A stretch of 64,000 nt of DNA from Leucobacter insecticola (lineage in GTDB: Bacteria > Actinomycetota > Actinomycetes > Actinomycetales > Microbacteriaceae), in the NCBI RefSeq assembly GCF_011382965.1, contig NZ_CP049934.1:1-64000 (forward strand), written 5' to 3'. Below, piece after piece: positions 9,598 to 18,852 of the stretch; position 1 is the first letter of the stretch, and every line of letters begins with the position of its first letter. The translations under genes were made by a program, and so were the position numbers. The notes under the pieces were generated by a model. That model was not told the origin of the DNA, did not search any database, and was given only the letters and a program-made list of their open reading frames with translations.

Positions 9598-10095
9598 TCA
9601 CCCGAGCTGCGACAGGTATGCCTCACTCATGGCGGGGTAGTACTGGTCGAACTGCGGCTGCTCGGTACCCTCGGTAGCCGCCACGAGTAGATCGAGGTAG
9701 TACTCCCAGCCAGGCCCAATATCACCGACGCCGCCGGCTGAGTCAAGGTGGTGGACGAAGCGCAACACCGTATCCTCGTCGCCGTCCTCTTCGAGGTGCA
9801 GCTCAAGTTCCCAACCGTCATCGTTGGTAGTGGTGTGCAATTCCAGGTGGTGCGGTGCCTCGCAGGCGATAATCTGCGCGCGAACCGGCGGGCCGTCGGC
9901 CTCAAACGCCATGCGGATCCGCACGCTCCCGCCCGCACGACCGTCGCCATCCCAGGCACCAAACCACTCTGCGGTGCGATCCGATACCGTCAGGTACTCC
10001 CAAGCCTCGTCGATCGGCAACGCGAGCGATCGCACGAGCACTAGATCGACGCCCCGTGCGGTGCGGATTACTCGTCCGGTCGCCTCAATCGACAT
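9598..10095 (-). CDS. SRPBCC (START/AHSA1-like) domain protein
   Basis: A 165-residue single-domain protein with the helix-grip fold pattern: an N-terminal strand (LVLVRSLALPIDEAWEYLT), the WFGAWDGDG turn, alternating strands, then the long C-terminal helix around PGWEYYLDLLVAATEG. Homologues bind hydrophobic ligands or act as AHSA1-like proteins; the ligand here is unknown. The ATG at 10095 has a strong GAGGAGAG ribosome site. It is a single gene, divergent from what follows. Confidence 0.83.
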   Translation of the reverse strand: MSIEATGRVIRTARGVDLVLVRSLALPIDEAWEYLTVSDRTAEWFGAWDGDGRAGGSVRIRMAFEADGPPVRAQIIACEAPHHLELHTTTNDDGWELELHLEEDGDEDTVLRFVHHLDSAGGVGDIGPGWEYYLDLLVAATEGTEQPQFDQYYPAMSEAYLSQLG

Positions 10096-10586
10096 GTCTC
10101 TCCTCAAACCTCTGGCGAGCCACGCCCGCACCCGGTTCCAGCGTACCGCCGCGGAATCTCAGCACGAAGTATCCGGGCAGGATCCGCACAGGGTCAATAG
10201 ACCGCCCATTGCCCCAGGGACCCCTCTGTCGCGCCGCGGCGTGCGCGAATATGGGGTCCCACGGCCAACAGGCGGTCCATTGGACCGGCGGAAGCGTTCC
10301 AGGGAACTACGCGGACCTTTTTATGTGAGGCACACGCTGTCGTTCCCGGACCTTTTAGATGAGTCAAGTCGGCGCGTCGCGCCGCGCCGCGTGTCCGCCT
10401 ACACTCGAAGCTGTGAAGATCTGACGCAGTTGATACTCCGCGCCCGAGGCGCCGATCCTGCATGTTCACGTCCGCCGATTCCGTCGCGACCATCGACACT
10501 TCGTCGCTGACGTCCCCGCGACCCACGACTCAACACGCATTTCGGTATACCCGGCGGAGCCCACTCTCCAGCCGAAAGGCGGCCCC
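10096..10586. other. Non-coding region upstream of the ABC-F gene
   Basis: No gene with family similarity is visible in these roughly 490 bases. Two near-identical short direct repeats (CGGACCTTTTTATG at about 10,312 and CGGACCTTTTAGATG at about 10,349) occur in the middle. The length is large for an ordinary promoter; ABC-F genes of the antibiotic-resistance type often have leader attenuators, but I could not define one here. Confidence 0.4.
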
Positions 10587-12476
10587 GTGCACGCTCACCA
10601 TTCACTTCCCCACGCTCACACACACCGATCCGCAGCCCCAACGCTCGCCGCCGCATCCCGCGCTGCACGCGGCAGCAACGTCGCCAGCAGTGGCGACCAC
10701 AACGCTCCCAACACGACCGGCCCGCGCACCGGACTCAACCACCTCATCGTCGATGGCGTTTCACACCGCTACGCTGCCCGCCGCGTACTCACCGATGTTT
10801 CCTTCACCGCTTCCGCGGGCGATCGCATTGGCATCATCGGCGAGAACGGCACCGGGAAATCCACGTTGTTGCGCATCCTCGCGGGCGACGCGGCCAGGGA
10901 ACTGCTGATCCCCGATGCCGGAACTGTCGCGCATGTGGGGAGCGTCGGGATCCTCGCCCAAGAACTCCCGTACCCCGCTGACGCGGCGATCGCCAGGGTG
11001 CTCGACGACGCCCAACAGGCCACACTGGCCGCGCTCAAGCGCATCGAGACGCTGGGTGAGGCGTTCGCAGCAACCCCCGAAAACCCCCACCTCGCGTCCG
11101 CGTATGCCGAGGCGCTTGAGGCCGCAGAACGCGCGGACGCCTGGTCGTCGGGCGCGCGCCGCGGTGACATGCTGATGGGCCTCGGGCTCGCAGGGATCCC
11201 GGAGCACACGCCCATCGGAGAGCTGTCCGGCGGGCAACGCCTCCGCCTCGCGCTCGCGGCGGTGCTTCTTGAGTCCCCGCACACGCTCCTCCTCGACGAA
11301 CCGTCGAATCATCTCGATGACCAGTCGGCCGCCTACCTTGAGCGGGTGCTGCATGCGTGGCCCGGCATCGTGATCGTTGCGAGCCACGATCGCGCGCTCC
11401 TCGATGCGGTGACCACGCGGATCCTGGATCTCGATCCCCTGCCGCTTCCCGCAACCGCGCTCGCCGACGCCGCGCCACCGAGTACAGACGTCACGTCGGA
11501 TCCCGCGCTCGCGGGCCCGTCCACCGACGACCCGGGGTCAGGTTTCGGCGTGCGCGTGTGGGGCGTGGGATATTCCGCGGCACGGGAGGCACGCAGCGCA
11601 GAGCTCCTGCGGTGGCGCGAACGCTTCGCGCGCGAGGCGGAGGAACGTGCCGAGCTCCTGCACGAGATCGAGGTCGGGTCCCACGAGGTGAATCGCAAAC
11701 ACGAGTCGAAGTCGGAATCCAAGATCACCCGCAAGTTTTACGCCGACAAGGACGCCCGAGTGACCTCGCGCCGCGCCCGCAATGCCCGCCAACGCTTACA
11801 GGCGCTCGAGCGGGATCGCGTTCGCCGCCCCCCGGAACCGCTCAAGTTCCGGGGATTCACCGCAGAGCACGGTACGGGGCCGAGCGGTGAACACAGCGAT
11901 GACCGCAGCGGTGAGGCCGTCCTCAGCGCACGCGCGGTGTCGCGCGCGTGCAGGCTGGCACCGGTTTCTCTGCGACTGCAGGATCGCGGGCGACTCCTTT
12001 TGACCGGGCCCAACGGATCCGGCAAGTCAACGCTCCTCGCGATCCTCGCGGGCACCCTCGCGCCGTCACAGGGCGAGGTTGAACGGCGCACGCGCGTCGG
12101 CTATCTCCCCCAAGAAGTCTCCTTCGCGGATCCGACGCTCTCGGCCGCCGATAGCTATCTGCGCCTCGTTGGCCCCGAAATCGCGGACGCGCAACCACTC
12201 ACGTCGACGGGGCTGCTCGCGGCTCGGGATCAGGACCGAGCCGTCGGATCTCTCAGCGTGGGCCAGCGCCGCCGACTCGCCCTCGCCGCGCTCGTGGCCG
12301 ATCCGCCACCGGTCCTGCTGATGGATGAACCAACCAACCACCTCTCATTGGCCCTCGTTGAGGAACTTGAGGTGGCGCTGCAGGATTTCGGCGGCGCACT
12401 CATCATTGCGACGCACGACCGCTGGCTGCGATCCCGCTGGCGCGGCGAGATACTTCCACTCACGCCCGCCCCATGA
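10587..12476 (+). CDS. ABC-F family ATP-binding protein
   Basis: A 629-residue soluble protein with two ABC domains and no membrane part, the ABC-F layout; members act on ribosomes, as translation factors or by displacing antibiotics. First domain: Walker A GENGTGKST near residue 85, signature LSGGQRLRLALA near 210, Walker B LLLDEPSNHLDD. A charged linker with KHESKSESKITRKF follows. Second domain: GPNGSGKST near 473, signature SVGQRRRLALA (the usual LSGGQ is altered), LLMDEPTNHLS. The GTG at 10587 is preceded by GAAAGG and gives a curious His-rich tail (HAHHSLPHAHTH). Whether it gives drug resistance cannot be told from sequence. Confidence 0.88.
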   Translation: MHAHHSLPHAHTHRSAAPTLAAASRAARGSNVASSGDHNAPNTTGPRTGLNHLIVDGVSHRYAARRVLTDVSFTASAGDRIGIIGENGTGKSTLLRILAGDAARELLIPDAGTVAHVGSVGILAQELPYPADAAIARVLDDAQQATLAALKRIETLGEAFAATPENPHLASAYAEALEAAERADAWSSGARRGDMLMGLGLAGIPEHTPIGELSGGQRLRLALAAVLLESPHTLLLDEPSNHLDDQSAAYLERVLHAWPGIVIVASHDRALLDAVTTRILDLDPLPLPATALADAAPPSTDVTSDPALAGPSTDDPGSGFGVRVWGVGYSAAREARSAELLRWRERFAREAEERAELLHEIEVGSHEVNRKHESKSESKITRKFYADKDARVTSRRARNARQRLQALERDRVRRPPEPLKFRGFTAEHGTGPSGEHSDDRSGEAVLSARAVSRACRLAPVSLRLQDRGRLLLTGPNGSGKSTLLAILAGTLAPSQGEVERRTRVGYLPQEVSFADPTLSAADSYLRLVGPEIADAQPLTSTGLLAARDQDRAVGSLSVGQRRRLALAALVADPPPVLLMDEPTNHLSLALVEELEVALQDFGGALIIATHDRWLRSRWRGEILPLTPAP

Positions 12477-12518
12477 TCCCGGCCACGGCCCCAGCTCCGC
12501 TCCCCGCTCCCCGCCCGA

Positions 12519-12577
12519 TTCGGGTGTCACGAATATGTACTTCCGGGCCCCTTTTGTACATATTCGTGACACCCGAA
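12519..12577. repeat. Perfect 22-bp inverted repeat (palindromic element, copy 1)
   Basis: Arms 12519-12540 and 12556-12577 (TTCGGGTGTCACGAATATGT + AC and its complement) are perfectly complementary around a 15-base loop. A closely related element is at 27480-27537. It lies 43 bases after the ABC-F stop and could act as a terminator, but the shared, conserved sequence suggests a dispersed palindromic repeat or a protein-binding site. Confidence 0.85.
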
Positions 12578-12736
12578 CGGCGGGGCGGGGGGTGGGAGAC
12601 CACTCTCACCGAACTTCGGCGTGACGAACTCCATTCCGCAGCCCACTCGATCTGTAACTCTGGCTTCTCCCTCCCCGCGATTCCTTGTTAGGGTTACAGT
12701 TTGCCTTTTTGTACGACCCGATCCGCAGGAGCCCCT

Positions 12737-13458
12737 TTGAGCGACGTTAATCTCGCGAACCCCCACGACTACGACCACCGCCACGCGAACCTGTCCTCAG
12801 GCTGGCTGCGCGCGGCCGTGTTCGGCGCGATGGACGGCCTCGTCTCGAACCTCGGCCTGATCGCGGGCATCGCCGCCGCGGGCGCGGCCCCGGAATCGTC
12901 GCCATCACGGGCATCTCGGGCCTCATCGCCGGATCCATCTCGATGTCCCTCGGAGAGTACGCGTCGGTGCGCACCGCCAACGAACAGGTCGACGCAGAGG
13001 TGCGGGTGGAGCGCGAGGCGCACGACCGCAACCCAGAGGGCGAAAAAGCCGAACTCGCGCAGCTGTTCGAGCGTCTTGGAATGGAAACGGAGATCGCGCA
13101 GACCGCGGCCGAGCAGGTGCACGGCGACGCGGAACAGGCGATCCTGGTGCATATCTCCCACGAACTGGGCATGAGCCCCGACGAAAAGCCCTCACCCTGG
13201 GTCGCAGCGATCTCCTCACTCTTCGCGTTCGGGATCGGGGCGCTGATTCCGATCCTGCCGTTCATCTTTGGTTTCGGCACGCTGGGCTGGGGTCTGGCAC
13301 TCGGCGGCATCGGGCTGCTGCTGGCGGGCGGGATCGCGGCGCGTTTCACCCGTCGCAACTGGCTTGCCGGGGCAGCCCGCCAGCTCCTCTTTGGTGGGCT
13401 CGCGGTGGGCGTGACCTACACAATCGGCAAGCTTCTCGGAGTCTCCGCGATCGCGTAG
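12737..13458 (+). pseudogene. VIT1/CCC1 family iron/manganese transporter (frameshifted)
   Basis: Homologue of the VIT1/CCC1 membrane transporters that move Fe2+ or Mn2+. The first part (SSGWLRAAVFGAMDGLVSNL GLIAGIAAAG) and the second (MSLGEYASVRTANEQ, a charged cytosolic region, then C-terminal helices) together cover the family, about 240 residues. They are in different frames: at 12888-12893 (CCCCGG) one base appears missing, and restoring it gives the expected GIVAITGISGLIAGSI join. The TTG at 12737 follows AGGAG at good spacing. This may be a sequencing error, since many genes here show the same kind of defect. Confidence 0.82.
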
Positions 13459-13494
13459 CAGCATCTTCCCGGCACAGCCCCGTAGTCTTGACGG

Positions 13495-13833
13495 GTGCCC
13501 AGCCCTGAGTTTGTCGACGCGGTTCTCCAGACGGTAGCCCGCATCCCGGAGGGCAGGGTGATGACATACGGCGATGTCGGGGTCGCCATCGGTTCGGAGG
13601 CACCCCGCGCGGTTGGCCGGGTCATGGCGCTGTACGGCCACGGCACGCACTGGTGGCGGGTGGTGCCGGCGAGCGGTCTTCCGCCGCAGGGGCACGAGGT
13701 CCTTGCGCTGCCGCACTATCTTCGGGAGGGGACTCCCCTGCGAGGCGAGCCGAAGCCCGGCGAGTATCGCATCGCACTCTCCGCAGCCCGCCTGCCATAC
13801 ACCCACGAAATCTACTCGGAGGTCGCACTGTGA
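13495..13833 (+). CDS. Alkyltransferase-like protein (MGMT-type DNA-binding domain)
   Basis: A 112-residue protein matching the C-terminal DNA-binding half of O6-alkylguanine transferases: VMTYGDVGVAIG, then the helix-turn-helix and arginine-finger region APRAVGRVMA. Where active enzymes have PCHR, this one has HWWRVV, so the alkyl-accepting cysteine is absent. That is the mark of ATL proteins, which bind O6-alkylguanine in DNA and hand it to nucleotide excision repair. GTG start at 13495; the next gene overlaps its stop by 4 bases. Confidence 0.85.
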   Translation: MPSPEFVDAVLQTVARIPEGRVMTYGDVGVAIGSEAPRAVGRVMALYGHGTHWWRVVPASGLPPQGHEVLALPHYLREGTPLRGEPKPGEYRIALSAARLPYTHEIYSEVAL

Positions 13834-14693
13834 CAGAGCCCAACACATCAGTACCCGGCACCGAAGCTCCCAGCGCCAAAGCGCCCGGCGCCACTCTGCG
13901 GCTCGGCTTCGCGCGCGGGATCGCTCCCAGCAAATGGGCGGATCGCTGGGGCAAGGTGCAACCCGCGATCCCGCTCGAACTGGTGCCGCTGGACCTCGCG
14001 TTCGGCGGTCCGAAACACCCGGAAAGCTGCGACGTGGTGATTGAGCGTGCTGCCCCGGGGCAGCGTCCTGCGGGGAGCTCTGAGGCCGAAACCAGCCCGC
14101 TGCCGAGCCGCCACGCAATCCGGCTCTACACCGAAGCGATTGCGCTCGTCGTGGACCTCGGCCACAATCTCGCCAAACGGGAGTCGGTGACGCTACAGCA
14201 GCTTGCCTCGGTCACACTGCTCGATCACCCCGACCACTCACCCGAGTGGCCTGCGGCCGAGCCGTGGCAGGATCCCGCCTGGATGCCAAAGGATGCCGCC
14301 GCAGCTCTCGAACTTGTCGCTGCAGGATCCGGCGCGATCCTACTCCCCCAGCCGCTTGCGCGGCACATCACCGACAAACACCAGCACGCCGTACTGCGTG
14401 TGTCTGCGCCGCTTGCGGGAAGCACCGTTTGGGCGAGTTGGGCCGTTGCGCGCGACGCAGCCGACGTGCAGCAGCTCATCGGGGTGATGCGGGGGCGCAC
14501 CGCGCGAAGCTCGCGGCCGGCGGCTGTCAGCGACGGGGCTGCCGAGCCGAAACCCCGTGTCGCCCAGCAGAAACCGGCAAAAAAGCCCGTGCTGAAAGCC
14601 AACTCGCGCGGCGCCCAGCTTGCCGCCGCCCGCGAAAAGATCGAGCGCGCAAAGGCCGAGAAGCGCAAGGCCGCCCGCCGCAAACGACGCTAG
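13830..14693 (+). CDS. LysR-type substrate-binding-domain protein with basic C-terminal tail
   Basis: A 287-residue protein without an HTH. The core (TLRLGFARGIAPSKWADRWG near residue 22, IALVVDLGHNLAKRESVTLQ near 110, GSGAILLPQPLARHI near 170) follows the two-lobed substrate-binding fold of LysR regulators. The last 50 residues are Lys/Arg/Ala-rich (AREKIERAKAEKRKAARRKRR-like), suggesting nucleic-acid binding. GTG at 13830 overlaps the ATL stop (GTGA) with GGAGGT upstream, so the genes are co-translated. Its TAG stop belongs to the CTAG sequence that flanks a MITE-like element. Confidence 0.8.
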   Translation: MTEPNTSVPGTEAPSAKAPGATLRLGFARGIAPSKWADRWGKVQPAIPLELVPLDLAFGGPKHPESCDVVIERAAPGQRPAGSSEAETSPLPSRHAIRLYTEAIALVVDLGHNLAKRESVTLQQLASVTLLDHPDHSPEWPAAEPWQDPAWMPKDAAAALELVAAGSGAILLPQPLARHITDKHQHAVLRVSAPLAGSTVWASWAVARDAADVQQLIGVMRGRTARSSRPAAVSDGAAEPKPRVAQQKPAKKPVLKANSRGAQLAAAREKIERAKAEKRKAARRKRR

Positions 14694-14856
14694 TGCCCCG
14701 TGTCGCAAATTCGCTTCACATCTCCCGGCACTCCGGCGGCGCATCGCGTCGTTGTCGTCACTCGACGATGCAACGGCATCGCCTCACTCCTCCGCCTCGC
14801 GCTGCATCCACCGGAGCACCGGGATCTGCAAAGCAACTTGCGACACAGGACACTAG
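14690..14856. mobile_element. 159-bp MITE-like element, copy 1, flanked by CTAG
   Basis: The element itself is 14694-14852. It has imperfect terminal inverted repeats of about 50 bp (starting TGCCCCGTGTCGCAA and, on the other strand, TGTCCTGTGTCGCAA) and is flanked by CTAG on both sides, consistent with a 4-bp target duplication. A copy with a single base difference lies inverted at 32417-32575. No transposase gene is inside, so it would have to be moved in trans. The left CTAG includes the TAG stop codon of the upstream gene. Confidence 0.85.
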
Positions 14857-14913
14857 CTCGCCGCACGGCCGCCGCACCGCACGGCGTCCGCACCCGGGAA
14901 TTGCTTTTGCACT

Positions 14914-14984
14914 CAGAACACCGATTCGACCTGGAACACCGCTTTCCTGCCACACCAGGTGTTCTACGTCGAATCGGTGTTCTG
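14914..14984. repeat. Nested inverted repeat (cruciform-like)
   Basis: Outer arms CAGAACACCGATTCGAC (14914-14930) and its exact complement (14968-14984) enclose inner arms GAACACC/GGTGTTC (14934-14940 and 14958-14964). It sits between the MITE and the acyl-CoA dehydrogenase stop, with no T-run, and could be a terminator or a protein-binding site. Confidence 0.7.
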
Positions 14985-15017
14985 AATCAAATCAGTGCTC
15001 CCGGTGACAGCGGCCTT

Positions 15018-15050
15018 GATTTCGACTCACTGCGTTCACTCAATCGGCGG
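15018..15050. repeat. TTTCGACTC dispersed repeat, copy 1
   Basis: GATTTCGACTCACTGCGTTC followed by ACTCAATCGGCGG. The same unit, with small changes, recurs near 28,529, 61,925 and 62,132. It lies 7 bases downstream of the acyl-CoA dehydrogenase stop. Confidence 0.65.
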
Positions 15051-15056
15051 AGGGTG

Positions 15057-17128
15057 TTACCTGGCGCGAGCGCGCAACTCCTTTTCGTGGATCGGCCAGG
15101 TGCCTGCTGCACGCTGCGCGTCGATGTAGGCCTGCGCCTCCTCCTGACGTTCAGCCTCGATCCCGGTCGCGATCTCCGCGCGCAGCAGCTCGGGGGTCAG
15201 CCCAAACGCGTCGACGAGGTCGAGGGCGTGGTGACGCAGGCGACCGAGCAGCCGGTCAATGTACGCGGTGACGGCTTCGGCGCGCTGCCCCGAGATCCGA
15301 CCCTGCACCAGATACCAGGCAGCGTTCTCCTCGATCAACCCAAGACCAAAGAGGTCTCGCAACCAGGTCAGCACTTGCTTGGATCCCGGATCAGAGATCT
15401 TCTCAAGCTCCTCGGTGAACGCCTCCCACTGCAGCAGCTCGCCGTGTGCTCTTGCGGCCGCAATGAGCTTGTGCTGTTGCGCGTTGAAGGCGTCTTCGCC
15501 GGCGACCGCGTACGCCTGCTTATCGCTCTTGGGCACATCCTTCGTGGCCTCGCGCAGCGCGAGGGCTATCTCGGAGATCATTGTCTCCACGCGGTCACTG
15601 AGGAGCGCGTGCTGCGCCTCCGGACTGCGGACGCTCTCGACCGAACGCGACACCTGCCCGAGATCCGCAATGCGTTGACCGACCCTGCGCAGCCCAAAGC
15701 GGGTCACCCGGTCGCCCAGCTGGCTCGCGGCGGCCTTCGCAAGCACAGCGCGATCCGCGTTCTTGAACTGCGCGGCGTAGTCCTTAAGCAGTCGCTTCCC
15801 GACGAGCTGCAGCAGCACATTGTTGTCGCCCTCGAAGGTGACATAAATGTCGAGGTCGGCGCGCAGCCCTGTCAGCCGATTCTTCGCGATAAAGCCAGCG
15901 CCGCCGCACGCTTCGCGGGCCTCCTGCAGCGTGTCAAGCGCGGCCCAGGTGGACAGCGATTTCAGCGCGGCCGCGAGCGTTTCGAGGTCCTCGCGGTTCT
16001 CCTCGGTGTCGCCGGCCCCCGAGAACACCTCGTCGAACACGGTCAGCAGGCGCTCACCAGCGAAGGTCATCGCGTAGGTCTGGGCGAGGCGCGGGAGAAG
16101 GCGCCGCTGGTGCTGCCCGTAGTCGAGTAGCACGGTGTCGCGGCCGGAGGCACCGGGGAACTGTCGCCGTTCGCTGCCGTAGCGAATCGCGATCGCGAGC
16201 GCGGCCTGCATCGCTTTCGCCGCCGCGCCGTCGAGCGAGACCCTGCCCTGCACGAGCGTGCCGATCATCGTAAAGAATCGGCGGCCGGGGCTCTCGATCG
16301 CCGAGGAATAGGTGCCGTCAGCCGCCACGTCACCGTAGCGGTTCAGGAGGTTGGTGCGCGGCACCCGCACCCGCGTGAAGTGCAGTTGCCCGTTGTCGAT
16401 ACCGTTCAGCCCGCCCTTCACGCCGTCGTCCTCGCTGCCGACGCCGGGCAGCAGGTCCCCGCGGGGGTCCGAATCGGCACAAAGAAGGCGTGCACGCCGT
16501 GATTCACGCCCTTCGTGATGAGCTGCGCGAAAACCACCGCCGCCTGGCCGTGCAGGGCCGCATTGCCAAGGTATTCCTTCCAGGCCCCCTTGAACGGTGT
16601 GTGGATCTCAAACTCTTCGGTTTCAGGATCGTAGCTTGCGGTGGTGCCGATCGATGCCACGTCTGAACCGTGGCCGATCTCGGTCATGGCGAACGCGCCG
16701 GGGAGCTTCAGACTCATTACGTCCGGCAACCACTTCTCGTGGTGTTCGCGGGTACCCAGGTGCAGGATCGCGGCGCCAAAGAGTCCCCACTGCACACCGC
16801 TCTTGATCTGCATGGAGGGATCCGCGAACACAAGTTCTTGGTACGCCGCAATGTTCCCGCCGTGGTTGTCGCCGCCGCCCAGGCTCTGTGGGTATGCGCG
16901 CTGGATAGCGCCTGCTTCGACGAGCAGCCCGAGCTGTTCAAGCACGCGCACACGGTGGTCGTCCATCGATTGGCCCGGGATCGTATGAAAGCGAGGATCC
17001 GCGGCGAGTTCACGTGCCTCAAGCCGCTCCTTCTTCCACTTTCCAAGCAGCGCGTCGCCGACCAGGGCGATGTTGATACGGTCGGCCGCATTGCCGGCCG
17101 TTGGGCGGGTGAGAGTGATGTCGCTCAT
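15057..17128 (-). pseudogene. Acyl-CoA dehydrogenase/oxidase (frameshifted)
   Basis: Together the two frames give about 690 residues, the size of peroxisomal-type acyl-CoA oxidases, which oxidise acyl-CoA at C2-C3 with FAD. The N-terminal part has the flavin loop LPGAFAMTEIGHGSDVASI; the C-terminal part has GRVSLDGAAAKAMQAALAIA, QEAREACGGAGFIAKNRL and TFEGDNNVLLQ, the typical dehydrogenase close of the active site, then an oxidase-type C-terminal domain. The frames break at 16457-16460, a GGGG run on the coding strand; one added G restores the expected join. ATG at 17128 follows a purine-rich site. Probably a sequencing error. Confidence 0.85.
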
Positions 17129-17354
17129 TATGTAGAGACTCTTTCTGTGACAAAGTGCGCAGCGGTGCGTGTCAAAGCTGCCCCGGTATTGCAGCAAGCG
17201 TAAGTCCGTCGCTCAGCGCGGGCAATCATCAGACTCAATTCCACAATGAACCGCCACACTACCCCGATCCCGAACTGTGGACATCCTCCAAACATAGGCA
17301 TCTTGAGCCAGAGGCAACCTCCAGTCAAGCTAGGGCACTGCGGGAGCGGATCGG

Positions 17355-18850
17355 CTACAGCCTCTGGCCGGGCACAAAGTCCCCGAAATACGCAGGGGTG
17401 ACCTCGGCGTTCTCGAGCATCTCGCGGCTGCGTTGCTGCCAGGTGCGCGGGATCACGGTCACCACCTGGCCGCTCTTTCCGGCGCGGCCCGTGCGCCCGG
17501 CCCGGTGCAGATACGTCTTGAAGTCGCTGGGCGGATCCGCCTGCACAACGAGATCAACATCGTCGACGTGGATCCCGCGCGCGGCAACATCCGTGGCCAC
17601 GAGTACGGAGGCCTTCCCCTCCGCAAACTTCGCAAGATTGCGCTCGCGCCTCGACTGGCTCAGATCCCCGTGCAACTCGGTGACGTTCACGCCCGACTGG
17701 GCCAGCACCCCGGCAAGACGTTCGGCGCCCGCGCGGGTGCGGCAGAAGACCATGATCCTGCCGCGGCGTGACACCAGTTGCGTGAGCACCTGATCCTTGT
17801 CCTCGCGCATCACCACCAACACCTTGTGCGTGGACGACCCGCGCGAAGCTTCCTCCGCCTCGTGCGCCGCCGGCTGTCGCAAGAACTCGGAGACCAGCTG
17901 CGCCACACCGCTGTCGAGCGTGGCGGAGAAAAGCAGGCGCTGTCCATCGCGGTCCGTCTGGCGAAGCACCTGCTGCACCTGTTCGAGGAAGCCGAGATCG
18001 CACATGTGGTCGGCCTCATCGATCACCGAGACCACAACTTCGCGCAGGTCGAGCTTGCGCCGGGTAATCAGATCCTGCACCCTGCCCGGTGTGCCGATCA
18101 CGATGTCGATGCCACGTTCGAGCGCGTGCAGCTGCGGCTCAATCGGCACGCCACCCACGAACTGCGCCGTGTAGAACCCGACCGAGCGCGCAATCGGCTG
18201 CACTGTGCGGTCGATCTGCAAGGCAAGCTCGCGGGTGGGGCGAGGATCAGCGCCTTAGGTTTGCGAGCCGCCCCTCTCGGGGCGCGTTCACCCCGCTTGG
18301 GCTTACGAGAAGCCAAGGCGGGATCCTTCGCGAAGGCGCCCTGCGCCTTCAGGATCAGCAGCCGTTCGACGAGCGCCGCCCCAAACGCGATCGTCTTGCC
18401 AGACCCCGTCTGCGCACGGCCCAGCACGTCTCGACCTGTGAGCGTGTCGGGGATCGTCGCGGCCTGAATCGGGAACGGCTTCACCGCGCCGAGCTCCGCG
18501 AGCGTGCGCACGATATTGCCGCCGAGTCCAAGCTCGGCAAAGGTGAGACCCGCGACGTCGGCGGCGGTGGTCAGTTTCGCATCGAGACGCTCCAAGACCA
18601 CATCCGAGGTATGGCGCTTCGGGGCCTCCGCACGCTTGGCCGCAGCATTGATCCGTTTCTCAGCGGGGTGTTTGGGACCCGAGCGTTCGGGCTTGGCGCC
18701 ACGATCCTGCCTCTCCCCCTGCCCCTTCCCTGCGCCGCGCGTTTCGGCCTGCTGCCCGCTCGGCGCGCCTCCGAAGCGCTTGGGCTTGCGCCCGCGTGTA
18801 GGCTCATAGTTGGAGGGAGCCTTGTAGCCTCCACGGCGCTTCTGGGCCAC
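17355..18850 (-). pseudogene. DEAD/DEAH-box RNA helicase (frameshifted)
   Basis: ATP-dependent RNA helicase of the DEAD-box family, about 498 residues when joined. N-terminal basic extension (RGGYKAPSNYEPTRGRKPKR), Q motif near KPFPIQAATIP, Walker A AQTGSGKT, then GGVPIEPQ, IVIGTPGR, DEAD in VIDEADHM, SAT in LLFSATLD and HRAGRTGRAG. The frame breaks inside motif Ia at 18237-18240, where GGGG (CCCC on the coding strand) should be one longer to read ILAPTRELALQI. GTG at 18850 has AGGA six bases upstream, inside the end of the RND gene, so the two genes overlap. Confidence 0.87.
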
Positions 18851-18852
18851 GC

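Noticed and set aside
14700..16130. 476-residue plus-strand frame across the MITE and acyl-CoA dehydrogenase
   Set aside because: Begins inside the MITE and continues antisense to the dehydrogenase; no motif. It drew attention to the repeat only because the same first 50 residues reappear at 32,357-32,569.
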